Made by a program: the position numbers and the translations under genes. A DNA stretch of 64,000 bases from Arenicola marina (Eukaryota; Annelida; Polychaeta; Arenicolidae): the NCBI GenBank assembly GCA_964019135.1, contig OZ025264.1, positions 5,907,935 through 5,971,934 on the forward strand, read 5' to 3'. Position 1 is the first letter of the stretch; the number at the start of each line of letters is the position of its first letter. Positions 23,847 to 34,219 of this stretch are shown in pieces. Under the pieces are notes generated by a model, which worked only from the letters and a program-made list of their open reading frames with translations, was not told the DNA's origin and did not search any database.

Positions 23847-23898
23847 CGTGAGCGTGTGTGCAAACGAAGAAATGTTGTGATGTGCAGAGTAAAATCCG

Positions 23899-24066
23899 GT
23901 AGAGAGAGAGGGGGGGAGAGAGAGGGGGAGAGAGAGAGAGAGAGAGGAGAGGAGAGAGGGGGGGAGAGAGAGAGAGAGGAAAGAGAGAGAGAGAGAGAGA
24001 GAGGGAGACAGAGAGAGACAGAGAGGGTGAGAGAGGAGAGAGAGAGAGAGGAGAGAGAGAGAAGAA
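23899..24066. repeat. (GA)n / purine-rich microsatellite
   Basis: Imperfect GA/GAGG run with short GGGGG interruptions. The long open frames over it on both strands (Arg/Glu or Ser/Leu repeats) are artefacts of composition. Confidence 0.95.
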
Positions 24067-24590
24067 GTGTAGCGACGGAAGAAGAGGTTCTTGAACCAAA
24101 CGGAAGAACGAAGACAATATGCTTATTATATGTTTTTCGTCGAGCTTCCAAAAGCTATCTTGAAAACTGCCGCGAAGGAAGTCGTCTAAAATTGCGATAT
24201 CGGATGCCTGATAACGGCAATAGATATCCGGGGAGAGCTTTTGTAACTCAAAAGAACGACTCAGATGTCGCCGGCAGAGAGTGGTTATCCGCATTGACTG
24301 ACAAAAAAAGGGTGTACTCAACAAGATACCGCGCGTTGTTGCGAATGGTCCTACCCACTAGTCATAGTACCAATGTAAGGTGGGGAGTGCGGGATAACCT
24401 TCCAAACGTATGTAGCGAATTTGCATAAGGGAACTAGCGGATTGATAGGATTAGCGTAATTGTAGGAAGAAGTAGGACGGCAGGGGGCTCGTGGGTGAGA
24501 TGGGTGGGTAGTGAACATCCGCCAGGACAGGAAAGAAGTTTGAGCAAGTTCAGGAGAAAGAAAGGGGGGACAGCGCAGCACCAGCGCATC
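24067..24590. other. Non-coding, open frame of unknown meaning
   Basis: The plus-strand frame leaving the GA tract stays open to 24428 and has ordinary amino acid composition after 24090. I recognise no domain, and it has no start codon outside the microsatellite. Confidence 0.3.
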
Positions 24591-24591
24591 T

Positions 24592-24735
24592 CTCCTCTTA
24601 GCGCAACGCCCGCGCACCTCTTTAACTCTCCTCTTAGCGCAACGCCCGCGCACCTCTTTTACCCTTTCCTCTTAGCGCAACGCCCGCGCACCTCTTTTAC
24701 CCTCTCCTCTTGGCGCAACGCCCGCGCACCTCTTT
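24592..24735. repeat. About 37-bp minisatellite (gcgcaacgcccgcgcacctc core)
   Basis: Four tandem units of 36-38 bp with the core gcgcaacgcccgcgcacctc and a T-rich linker. Confidence 0.9.
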
Positions 24736-24739
24736 ACTG

Positions 24740-25400
24740 ATTTATTTGAGTCTTTGCTATTCTCTTTTATAAGTATTTATGTAGTATCAGGAAGGTAACA
24801 TGTGGGAATAAACTTGTCTTGGAGGTCTAGGTCAGAGAGCTGTATTCTGGAGGTATATTTAGAGGAATTAGCAGTGGAATATAGATAATTGACTTAAGTA
24901 AGAAGAGGTATGATATGACTTAACTGAGATATTGATCCGAACAGCAATTAGGCTATAAGACGTTATACCGCATGTGCAGTGATATTTGAGTTTGTGATAT
25001 TGGGGGTTCTTTGAGATATGGTTGTGAATATAATAACTGAGAGACGGATATCATATATATGTACTACTTATATTGATAGATTGGTCATACATTTGTATGT
25101 GGTGGCAGCGACTGATTGAGTTATTAACCTGAAATAAATCACTTGAATTGTAACCACTTCTTTATTACCTTATTGCTGGGTAATTTAAATTATATTTAAC
25201 TAATGCAACCGAGAATGCTTTATTATATCGCGGCTTAAAACGCCATAACACCACAAACATACACCTTCGGCACGCTACAGTTTGGTGACAGCGATACGAT
25301 TTGGCCACCTACACCCTCGGAACGCTACACTTTTGTTGGCAGCGCTGGAATTTGGTTACCTACACACACTCGGCACGCTACGCGTATAATGCCAGAAAAT
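24740..25400 (+). mobile_element. Possible LTR-type retroelement leader remnant (fossil)
   Basis: AT-rich sequence with AATAAA words (24809, 25132) leads into three degenerate copies of a roughly 55-bp unit (25245-25385) carrying cggcacgctaca and tttggtgacagcg. The latter resembles the leader just after the 5' LTR in some invertebrate LTR elements. No coding part is seen. Tentative and plainly a remnant. Confidence 0.25.
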
Positions 25401-25414
25401 GTTCTGTTGGCAAC

Positions 25415-26020
25415 GACACAACGTTGTCTGCCCACGCAGAGAGTGGTTCTGCTTCTGTTTGCATAGAATACTATAGCAATGCTGTACACGAATGAGAAGC
25501 GCAGCCGCTCAGCTAGGGAACAGTGTACCTGGAGTGTCATGGTATACCATTGTAAAGTAGTTGCATACTCACACGTAATACTAACAGGCCAATGTTTAGT
25601 AGTGCTTTCCCTCCTTAGCATGTGGGATATAATTCTTATTGCAGTGTATCTGTAGTTTATTGAATATATATTCTTCAGGCGGGACTTTTCCATTAGCCTG
25701 TTTTTCGCTAGACCTGTTGCATGCCCCTCCCTGGCAAGAGTGCACATTTTTTAATCAACACTAAATTGAAATATTTACTTCATGGCCGACTGGCTCGCTC
25801 CCCAGAGCGGATAAGCCAGGGAGGGGCATGCAACAGGGCTAGTTTTTCGCCAGCGTTCGGTGTGAGAAACACGTTTCAATAGCAGTTTGGTCCATTATGT
25901 GTCGCGCGATGGGGAGTGCGGCTGCTGCGAGGCCCGTCGCGCCGGAAAGAAGGGTAAACCTACCACTTGCGCCCACGTGTGCATCATCCGGCACGTGGCT
26001 CGACGCGCTCGTGGTTTTCA
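25415..26020 (+). pseudogene. Degenerate duplicate of the sulfotransferase 5' region
   Basis: Two blocks match the intact gene's locus. The 5' flank block (25415-25660) aligns with 36484-36745 (acaacgttgtctgcccacgc, cagccgctcag, agtgtcatggtat, gcagtgtatctgt). The coding block (25849-26013) aligns with 36908-37146 (cagcgttcggtgtgaga, attatgtgtcg, cgcccacgtgt, gacgcgctcgtgg). The site of the intact gene's start codon reads aatagc instead of aatggc. About 85 bp encoding the membrane anchor is missing, and similarity stops before the catalytic domain. A palindromic insertion (25708-25842) separates the blocks. It cannot make a sulfotransferase. A short frame from 25897 remains open by chance in a shifted register. 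Confidence 0.8.
25708..25842. mobile_element. Palindromic MITE-like insertion with 28-bp inverted repeats
   Basis: 25708-25735 and 25815-25842 are inverted repeats matching at 27 of 28 positions (core tgttgcatgcccctccctgg). They are bounded by near-identical 12-mers gtttttcgctag (25700-25711) and gtttttcgccag (25842-25853), a likely target duplication. The block is absent from the homologous position upstream of the intact sulfotransferase near 36.9 kb. Confidence 0.7.
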
Positions 26021-26350
26021 ACGCTCCTATATCGAAAATATTATATCTAAAGGAAAGACATATAATTCAAGTATTAATTTCCATGCGTGGTTAAGCCGTG
26101 AATGTTTACATATATATGTCTATGGCTTTTGATATCACGTTTTGTAAATTCTTTATTATTTATAAGTATATATATTATATATATGATGAAACAAACAACC
26201 GAAATCACGACATCTTGTTTTCACAGCCAATTAGAATTTGGTCTGGTGTTATTTTTCTTCCAATTAAGTCAGATACAGCCTTACAGACCATGTCTTACGC
26301 TGTCACACCTTCTGCAGGATCTTATCCCGTTTGTTCATTTTGATCCCATG
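26021..26350. other. Spacer between pseudogene and minisatellite
   Basis: AT-rich, with TA-rich words at about 26109-26180. Its last 90 bp (cacaccttctgc to gtacacttt) loosely resembles 39080-39130, the entry to the 21-bp array. Confidence 0.35.
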
Positions 26351-26970
26351 TACACTTTAAGTTCTCCTGCATGCGTGCATCCCTTCTGTACGCTTGACAT
26401 TCTCCTGCATGCGTGCATCCCTTCTGTACGCTTTAAGTCTCTCCTGTATGCGTGCATCCCTTCTGCACGCTTGAAGTTCTCCTGCATGCGTGCATCCCTT
26501 CTGAACGCTTTAAGTTCTCCTGCATGCGTCTATCCCTTCTGTACGCTTGAAGTTCTCCTGCATGCGTGCATCCCTTCTGTACGCCTTAAGTTCTTCTGCA
26601 TGCCTATATCCCTTCAGTACGCCTGAGGTTCTCCTGCATGCGTGCATCACTTCTGTACGAATTAAGTTCTCCTGCTTGCGCGCATCCCTTCTGTACGCTT
26701 CAAGTTCTCCTGCATGCGTACATCCGTTCTGTACGCTTTAAGTATCTTCGGCATGCGTGCATCCCTTCTGTACGCTTGAAGTTCCCCTGCATGCGTGTAT
26801 CCCTTCTGTACGCTTTAAGTTCTCCTGCATGCGTGCATCCCTTCTGTACGCTTTAAGTCTCTCCAGCATGCGTGTATCCCTTCTGTACGCTTTAAGTCTC
26901 TCCTGCATGCGTACATCCTTTCGGTACGCTTTAAGTCTCTCCTGCATGCGTGCATCCCTTCTGTACGCTT
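26351..26970. repeat. 38-bp minisatellite (cctgcatgcgtgcatccctt core)
   Basis: About 16 tandem units of 38 bp containing cctgcatgcgtgcatccctt and ctgtacgctttaagt. The inner word catcccttctgtacgct matches the 21-bp unit of the array at 39.1-44.5 kb at 15 of 17 positions. Confidence 0.95.
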
Positions 26971-27815
26971 TGTCATTTTTGCCGTCACTCAGAGATGTGA
27001 GGCAACCTGTTGCCGGTGTTACCGTTGTCAAGCTTTATTTAAACACCCGCTAAAGATTATGTTGTTTACGACAGACATTTGAAAATCTTGCCAGAACAAT
27101 CCGTTCTCTCTGTCGGCGCCCTCTCATATTACCTTTGCCATAATTACAACATACAACTACGAACTACGCATGAACAAGTATGGAATCATGGGAAACACTT
27201 CTTAATATATAGAATACAGGCCTACGCAACACTTATGCTATGTAACATGCGATATTTTTCTAATCGAAGCATACTGGTTCCCCCATAAACGCTTAGTACA
27301 AATGATGCACCATTATAATGATTGGCTGATTTCGCTGGAAAGAGATTCAAATGGTCTGATTTTATGTGTGTAGTTTTTGATATTTGACGTGTCTGGACCT
27401 GTTCTATGCTCATATGTCTCCCGTAGGGTAATGAAAAGCTGCTACAGGTTGATGAAGGGCCAATAAAAATTCCAACGCCATCCAAAACTCGTGCTATTAC
27501 TATTATTGCGCATGTCGCTATGGCAATGATTGTCGATTGCATGGGCAGCAGGGCGGTTTGGGTCAGAATACAGCATTTTAGCGGCCTACGGATTTAAAGC
27601 AATATGTTCTGTAATTTTTTGTATTACCAACCTCTTCCCTATGTCAAATAAGTACATTTTGTCTTGAAATTAAATCCTGAAAGCCTGTGGGCTAGCCGGA
27701 GAGAAGCCATTTGGTCACCGGAGCAGAAGTTGGTGGCCGGCTTTATATCACTAAGCGCCTGTTCGCTGTTCGGTATTTTGTGTGTGATGTCGACCGCGGC
27801 TCGCTTTCACGTCCG
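26971..27815. other. Non-coding stretch
   Basis: No gene recognised. Short open frames on both strands at 27079-27542 have no familiar domain. Confidence 0.4.
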
Positions 27816-27817
27816 CG

Positions 27818-27834
27818 CGCGATATAAATAAAAG
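27818..27834 (+). promoter_or_regulatory. TATA-like box upstream of the GPCR
   Basis: atataaataaaagg lies in an abrupt GC-to-AT transition about 470 bp before the GPCR start codon, followed by ttacagactctcagag near 27862. A minus-strand SINE fragment lies between it and the gene. Assignment to the GPCR is by position only. Confidence 0.35.
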
Positions 27835-27964
27835 GCGCAGTTTTATGTTGACATTGTTGTGTTACAGACTCTCAGAGATATAAAACATATATGCATCATA
27901 ATGTTGAGATACTTTTAGTCCTGATTCTAAAATGTAAACAAATCTAAGATGGCGAATGCAAGTA

Positions 27965-28110
27965 TATTGCTTTAATGCTGTTGCACTAGTTAACATGACC
28001 ACCAACTCGTAATAATGAACGGATGAAACATGCCCAAGAGTAGGTGCCGCGCCCGGATTCGAACCTACGACTTGTTGATCTGCGGTATAACGTGACATTG
28101 ACATGGGGAT
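27965..28110 (-). mobile_element. tRNA-derived SINE fragment (second family)
   Basis: On the minus strand, gatcaacaagtcgtaggttc followed by gaatccgg is a B-box-type tRNA half, with a downstream body cacctactcttgggcatg. The same head (gatcaacaggtcgtgggttc) occurs on the minus strand near 58080-58125, so this is a family distinct from the 197/11566/32425 SINEs. Confidence 0.6.
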
Positions 28111-28296
28111 GGATGAAACGGGCCCACAGACGGAGGGGAGAGGGGGGGGGGGGTGGCGAGGGCTGAGGAGGAGGTGGCTAGCCAGGCGGTGCGGCCAGGC
28201 GGTGACTGTCCAGGCTCTGATTGGCTAGACCCAGCCACTACTGCGGCGTCTTCCGCCTCAGAGTAACCCAAAGAAGCAAATGCTCTGGAAGCCAAC

Positions 28297-30018
28297 ATGG
28301 TTAAAGGTAGAACTTTCGTCGCCACTGCATTTCTGGCTTTCATGGAGGCTGCAATCATGGCGGCTGTTTCCGAGGCGGGTTCCTCCACGATGACCACCAG
28401 CGGCCCATGGACAACTGAGGGACCAGCGGACATGGTGACGCTCAATTCCTCTGCAGCCACGCCAGTTGGGCCCCTGACTGACCCCTTCGCTAGGCTGGTC
28501 TTCGCCTTCCGATCGCTGTGGATGTTCTTCGTGCCTCTGATTCTCTGCTCCAACATCTCAATTCTCTACGTGCTGGGTCGCCGCTATCAGGCCCAACATG
28601 ACTCTTCTAACCTGTGTTTGGTGAGTCTGGCTGTCGCCGATGGGGTCACCGGATTCACCATAACTTCCCTCTTCTTCGACTCCGTCATTAAAGAACTGCT
28701 GGGTGACGTCATTCCGGCCGATCGCTGCCACACGGTTGAGCTAATCGCGTGTAAAGTGCAGGTCGGATTTTCCATTCTCTCCCAGGGAGCGTCGCTGGCG
28801 CACGTGGCGTTGATATGCGCCGAGAGGTACTGTCGCGTGGTGCATCATGGGTCCAAATACGACGCGGTCTTCGGCCGCAGGAAGGCGACGATATACATAG
28901 CGGCCTCCTGGATCTACATGGGCATTCTGGCCATCGTCGGCGTCGTGTTGGCCGCCCCCAAGGTCAAGGCCAACGGCGCGTCCGTGTGCGGGTTGATGGA
29001 TGCTTTGCCTCCCTGGGTCCAACGGTCCTTGCTCATCCCCACCATCGGATTCTTCGTCGCCGTTGACGTCATACTATATACCATGCTGCTGGTGAAAGTC
29101 AACCGAAGCCGCCGGAAGTTCCGGCGGATAGGTCCCACTTCCGGAGATAGAGTCCCACGTACGTCGGTGTCCGCAGCCGTTCGGAACAGTAGCCCGACCG
29201 TACCTGGATCGATCACCGATGGCGTCCCACCGCCTCCGCATGAGAGGCAGGCAACTAGACATGGGACTGTTAATATCCCTGGTCAAGCAATCGGGATCAC
29301 GCCAGTCATCGAGATACACCAACCGGACTTGCGCGGAAAACAGACTCATCAAATCATTAGCGTTATTTCTCCGGATGGAGTGAACAGCCGGGCTTCACCA
29401 GGCGGAGATAATATCTGTGAGAAGGGGATTGTCCTTCACTCAAGTCCGAATCACGGATGGGCCCGACCAGCTGATCCCGAAGATATCGGAGCTTCCAGCT
29501 CCACTACACGCCAGTCATCCGCAGACTCGAACGCTAAAGCAATCCCTGGATTCGCTGTTCAGGATCAAGATGCTGCGAATAAAAAACCAAGAAAACATGA
29601 CGGAAACAACCGCAATGAATTATTTCAGATCTCTACTCTTCCTCGTGAAGGTGTCGCCACAAGTCAAGGTCATACAACGTCTTCTAGTTCTCTAGAGATG
29701 CCGAAGGCCGTCCGTTTTGCCGCAAGTTCACCTGCTGGAGCCGATCGACAGGGTGTCGCGTCATACCAGCAGCGGGCTACCCGGATGGTCATCGTGGTTG
29801 TCAGCTTGATGTGTTTATCTTGGGTTCCATATTTTGCTACGTTACTGTTGCATGAAAGCAACACAACAATAGATCCATTTGTTGCGCGTGTGTTAAGAGC
29901 TCTTGGGGTCACCTTTCAATTTGCTAATGCCTTCATCAACCCGTTCATCTACGCTGGTCGCAGCCCGGCTTTGAAACGCGAGTTTTTGCTGCTCGTGAAG
30001 TGTAAGGTAAGAAAGTAA
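28297..30018 (+). CDS. Class A (rhodopsin-like) G protein-coupled receptor, orphan
   Basis: A 573-residue frame with seven hydrophobic helices. TM1 spans about 66-93. TM2 (104-128) has LAVAD with Asp115, the sodium-site position. TM3 has Cys152 and ends in Glu176-Arg177-Tyr178, the D/ERY motif. TM4 holds Trp205. TM5 (243-268) has a conserved-type Pro248. TM6 has CLSWVP (506-511), a CWxP variant with Ser inserted-type spacing. TM7 ends in NPFIY (548-552). Cys231 in loop 2 can pair with Cys152. The N-terminus has NSS at 50-52 and a hydrophobic run that may be a signal peptide. Loop 3 is very long (about 228 residues) and polar, while the tail is short. The start has a strong Kozak context (aacATGG). 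Ligand unknown: aminergic, peptide or adenosine-type cannot be separated here. A perfect splice donor (AAG|GTAAGA) overlaps the last codons at 30006/30007, so the tail may continue in another exon. AATAAA lies at 30049-30054. Confidence 0.88.
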   Translation: MVKGRTFVATAFLAFMEAAIMAAVSEAGSSTMTTSGPWTTEGPADMVTLNSSAATPVGPLTDPFARLVFAFRSLWMFFVPLILCSNISILYVLGRRYQAQHDSSNLCLVSLAVADGVTGFTITSLFFDSVIKELLGDVIPADRCHTVELIACKVQVGFSILSQGASLAHVALICAERYCRVVHHGSKYDAVFGRRKATIYIAASWIYMGILAIVGVVLAAPKVKANGASVCGLMDALPPWVQRSLLIPTIGFFVAVDVILYTMLLVKVNRSRRKFRRIGPTSGDRVPRTSVSAAVRNSSPTVPGSITDGVPPPPHERQATRHGTVNIPGQAIGITPVIEIHQPDLRGKQTHQIISVISPDGVNSRASPGGDNICEKGIVLHSSPNHGWARPADPEDIGASSSTTRQSSADSNAKAIPGFAVQDQDAANKKPRKHDGNNRNELFQISTLPREGVATSQGHTTSSSSLEMPKAVRFAASSPAGADRQGVASYQQRATRMVIVVVSLMCLSWVPYFATLLLHESNTTIDPFVARVLRALGVTFQFANAFINPFIYAGRSPALKREFLLLVKCKVRK

Positions 30019-30048
30019 ACGAAGTCACAAACAACTGCTATCCGCACA

Positions 30049-30054
30049 AATAAA
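30049..30054 (+). terminator. PolyA signal of the GPCR gene
   Basis: AATAAA 31 bp after the stop codon. If the donor at 30007 is used, the transcript would instead extend further. Confidence 0.45.
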
Positions 30055-30231
30055 TACTGGCGAAGTTGTGGTCAAAGAGAATGTATGTCATTGTCTGGTG
30101 CCGTATTTTAATTATTTATAATGTCCGCAGATTTTATTGTTTTGTATCCTCATCTTGGCCGATTGACTCTCTGTGTGAAAGATAACATATGTTTGCCTCG
30201 TGTTGTGGGGATGTTTACTTCTTTTCGTATT

Positions 30232-30985
30232 CCGTGTACCGCACAGTACAGTACCGCCCTCTACATGGTGAGGCGATCGAACCATTAATGAAAGGACAGA
30301 CGTGTACCGTACAGTAAAATACCGCCCTCTACAGGCCGAGGCAATCAGACCACTAATGAAAGGACAGACGTGTACCGTACAGTACAGTACCGCCCTCTAC
30401 AGGCCGAGGCAATCAGACCATTAATGAAAGGACAGACGTGTACCGTACAGTACAGTACCGCCCTCTACAGGCCAAGGCAATCAGACCATTAATGAAAGGA
30501 CAGACGTGTACCGTACAGTACAGTACCGCCCTCTACAGGCCGAGGCAATCAGACCATTAATGAAAGGACAGACGTGTACCGTACAGTACAGTACCGCCCT
30601 CTACAGGCCGAGGCAATCAGACCATTAATGAAAGGACAGACGTGTACCGTACAGTACAGTACCGCCCTCTACAGGCCGAGACTATCAGACCATTGGTGAA
30701 AGGACAGACGTGTACCGTACAGTACAGTACCGCCCTCTACCGGCCGAGGCCATCAGACCATTAATGAAAGGACAGACGTGTACCGTACAGTACAGTACCG
30801 CCCTCTACAGGCCGAGGCAATCAGACCATTAATGAAAGGACAGACGTGTACCGTACAGTACAGTACCGCCCTCTACATCCCGAGGCAATCAGACCATTAA
30901 TGAAAGGACAGACGTGTACCGTACAGTACAGTACCGCCCTCTACAGGCCGAGGCTATCAGACCATTGGTGAAAGAAAAGACGTAT
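30232..30985. repeat. 68-bp minisatellite downstream of the GPCR
   Basis: About 11 near-identical 68-bp units with gtaccgtacagtacagtacc, ctctacaggccgaggcaatc and gaccattaatgaaagga blocks. The first unit differs most. Each unit holds overlapping GTAC words that form a short self-complementary stretch. Confidence 0.95.
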
Positions 30986-32420
30986 GTACTTTTACCCAAT
31001 GGTGACTTCTTTACCGCATTATGACATCAAAATGTAGGTAAAGGTGGTTTTGTGAGACAAAAACATACATTACCTTTGCCGAAGAAAGCAACGCGCTCAA
31101 AGTTAAAAAATGTATAAAAACTAGATATATGCGGTGTTCTGTCAGGCGCCGTTTGGACTGCTTCATAAAATGAAGGGCGCAGTTTACCAATTGGATCGAT
31201 GTACGAGTTTTGGGATCAACCGATAGAATTGCAGTAAAATGTTGGGAAAGCAAAAAAAGTGATGGTGGAATAGGATTTCCGGCTGTACGGCAGCAATTGA
31301 CACGTCGTGCACTACCCAGTTCACAGTAGTTTTGGTTCAGCACCGCAAAACATTCATCCCAAAAAGAGATCGGTTGAATTGCAGTCCTCACGAATAAATG
31401 TGTGTCTTTTAGTGCAACATGTTTTAATTATCATCTCTTTCATCGCAAGGTTATGCAACTACAAAAGGAAGCGGGAAATCTGAAGACGAAGTTTCATCGG
31501 TTTAAATGCCCGGAATACGAGATGTATGGCATAAATCTGGTATCAGATCGATCGTGTCTATCAGTGCATGGAGTCAATATACACCCAGAAAAAACCAAAC
31601 CAAGGTAAATATCCTTTTGTGGCTTTTCGGTAACCCCGAGCTGCGTTTTGAAGACAACCTTGCTATATTTAGGGCAGTTCCTTCATTTACCCGTAACTCA
31701 GCTAGATTTTGTGTTAACTGTCATGGTGAACTTATTATACTCATTATAAATTTATTATTTATCCGAGCCTTTAACTTCTGAACTTCATTTACTTATTTAC
31801 CTGTTGATATTACTATATTATAGTCCTATAGTATAGGTACCGTTCTCTGCTGTATATGTATCCATATTGATTATCCTATGTTGGGGTGATCATTAACCTG
31901 TGAATTCGCTATTGTAAACCTCCACAAATAAATGATGGTCTGATGGAAGCAATTGTCTGTCATTTCTTGCATTTACCGATCGCCACAACCCCTATTTTCA
32001 TAGAACATGTGGTCCACCTAGGGGCGTTACTTTTGAAGAAACATTCTCAATCTGTAACTTGCGATTCTATGGAAAATCGGAAGATGGGCTCAGGCGGTCC
32101 TGCTGGTTCGTTTATTTACATTTTGCTTTAGTAACTTTAATTAAGTAGGGACTATGGCACGAAACGGATTATGGCCACACTCTTTAACAGAAGCTCAGTG
32201 GTTGACAGTAAGGCAGTCAAAGCACAGCACACTGAGTGTCATGAACAATCCAGCACATTTACATTGTATTTGTCGGAAGACTTCCGTCAGTATATTGCTA
32301 TGTTCGGTTACTAAATTGGTATGTTGTAGTTGTTTTGTTTGTCGGCAGCTTGAATGAGGTACGATATATATATATATATATATTATATGAAATATTGAGG
32401 CTAAGTTTGTTAATGGCATA
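30986..32420. other. Non-coding stretch with one weak exon candidate
   Basis: The only frame worth noting is 31402-31608 (plus). It ends close to an aag|gtaaat donor-like site (31606) and contains no known domain. It could be a downstream exon of the GPCR, but nothing else supports that. A TA run lies at 32365-32383. Confidence 0.3.
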
Positions 32421-32424
32421 TTAA

Positions 32425-32708
32425 CACCGCCAGAAGTTTGCTGAAGGGCTTCCGCGTGAAGTAATCAGCGTCTGTTGGTAGCTTTAGGCGAAGATCATAT
32501 TGCGTCAAAGGGAGAAGGAAGGGAGGGTGGAGCCATGTCTCCGGGGGTAACCCCCTACTCTTTTCGAAGAAAGTCATGGAATCTTTATCCTGCGACCACA
32601 CAGACATGGCCACAGCAGGGCTCGAACCACCGATCCACGTGCCGTTAGGCTCTTAGGTGACCCGAGCACTCAATGCGAGCGTTCTGACCCACTGAGCTAT
32701 CGAGGCGG
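32425..32708 (-). mobile_element. tRNA-derived SINE, complete head
   Basis: Read on the minus strand: tagctcagtgggtcagaacg (A-box), then tcggtggttcgagccctgct (B-box), then the family body with gataaagattcc and ccttccttctccctttgacg. The head is uninterrupted, unlike the copy at 197, and shows the pre-insertion state there. Confidence 0.85.
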
Positions 32709-34215
32709 CCCTTTGAAACCGAGGGAAACCGAAGCCGTTTTTGAAACCCGTTTCAACGATTTGGCGAACTCAAGGCGAACGCATGTGAGAGCCCAAAACG
32801 TCCGACTGCCAAAAACGGGTCAAGATCAGGATTTTTACACCTACAACATAATGCGCAGTTAGATACAACTCGAGCATCCACGAATAGATATATCACAAGA
32901 ACCATGACCAGAGTTTGTCCATGTCCTTAAGGTGGTCCCGACCTCGGATAATTATTGTTTTAATTGATAGATCTACTGCCGGAGGGTGTGACAAGTTCAA
33001 AAGAGGGCAAAGAGGCCAACCGCTAACGCCTATTTTTTCCGTGCCTTGTTATGCACCGCCGAACACTTAAACCCCCCCCCCCCCACCTCGTACATTGCTA
33101 TCTAAGAGATACAAAACGAGCGTATCGCGGTTTCATATCGCCAGATTGTGAATGATTGAAACGTCAAATGTAACTGTTCGTTGGTTCTTAGCTATGTAGG
33201 ACGTTTTGGGTAGTCGGACGTTTTGGGCTCTTACAAACGCATCGTTTCATTTGTTGGAGGTGGCCATGTGCTTATTCAGTTGTGTCAGCATAAATATGCC
33301 GTCTGTTTCATTTTCTATCCGCGATTGGACTGTCCTTGAATCTGTATCATACGTTTTTGCCGATAGTCTCTATTTATTACATTTATGATTAATTATGGTA
33401 TATGTGTTGATGGAACTGACAATTACCCAGAACCGGAAACGTCAAACCAGCTCTTCCGATATTTTCCCGGTTTTGAGCAAACCGGTTTCGGTTTCATGTA
33501 ACTCGGACATGCCACATATCAAACTCAACACGAACTAATTGGGGAGCCAAAGATGTCCGATCGAAGACTTCCGATCGTAATTGCCATACTTCGTTCCTGG
33601 CCCCTGCGTGAGCCAACTGTGGTGAGCCTTGGATCTATACAGCATCTTGTACCAGGGTCAGTCACGATCCTCTGGCAGTTCGGAAAGTAATGCAGGCCAT
33701 TACACGTGATGACCCGATGAGTGGTGCTGGTCAATATAAAAAACGGCAGAGGTCAGCATAATTATGAAAAGACACACACAAAAAAGATGTACGTCGAGGC
33801 GACCTGCAGGAATTAGGGTTTGCGCGACTACTGCCAGGACAGATCGCGTGACACCGGGATCTCGGTCGATCAGTTCCCTCGCGGGAGAGACTGGCGCTGA
33901 CGATACAGTTTCTGGCTATGGAGCTTTACTCGTAGGTCACGGGATCATGGGCGGCGTGTTCGGAGGTTTGCCTAGCTGTGAGAACTCGGCGATCGCCTGT
34001 CAACAACAGGCTGACGTCCCTCGCCAACTATTGTGACCGCCGTTAGATGGCACCACATGAAATGTGATTTTGCACCATCCATCAAAACGAATGTGCACTA
34101 TGGAAAACCTCCCTAGTTGCAATCCTAACTCTAATCCTAAGCCATCTTCAAACGTAAATGGACATGTGAACAAAAGTTCAAGTTACCATGCCATGAACAA
34201 TTTTGCCTATCCCCT
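32709..34215. other. Non-coding stretch
   Basis: No gene supported. Poly-C run at about 33068-33083. Confidence 0.4.
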
Positions 34216-34219
34216 ATCC

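Noticed and set aside
23829-24428. 199-codon protein on the plus strand over the GA tract
   Set aside because: The first half is Arg/Glu repeat from the GA microsatellite, and the second half has no domain and no independent start.
28741-29352. Minus-strand frames opposite the GPCR
   Set aside because: Antisense shadows of a GC-rich coding exon with no domains.
31402-31608. Downstream exon of the GPCR or a small gene
   Set aside because: It has a donor-like end but no good acceptor, no domain and no conservation evidence. Kept only as a weak candidate in the stretch description.
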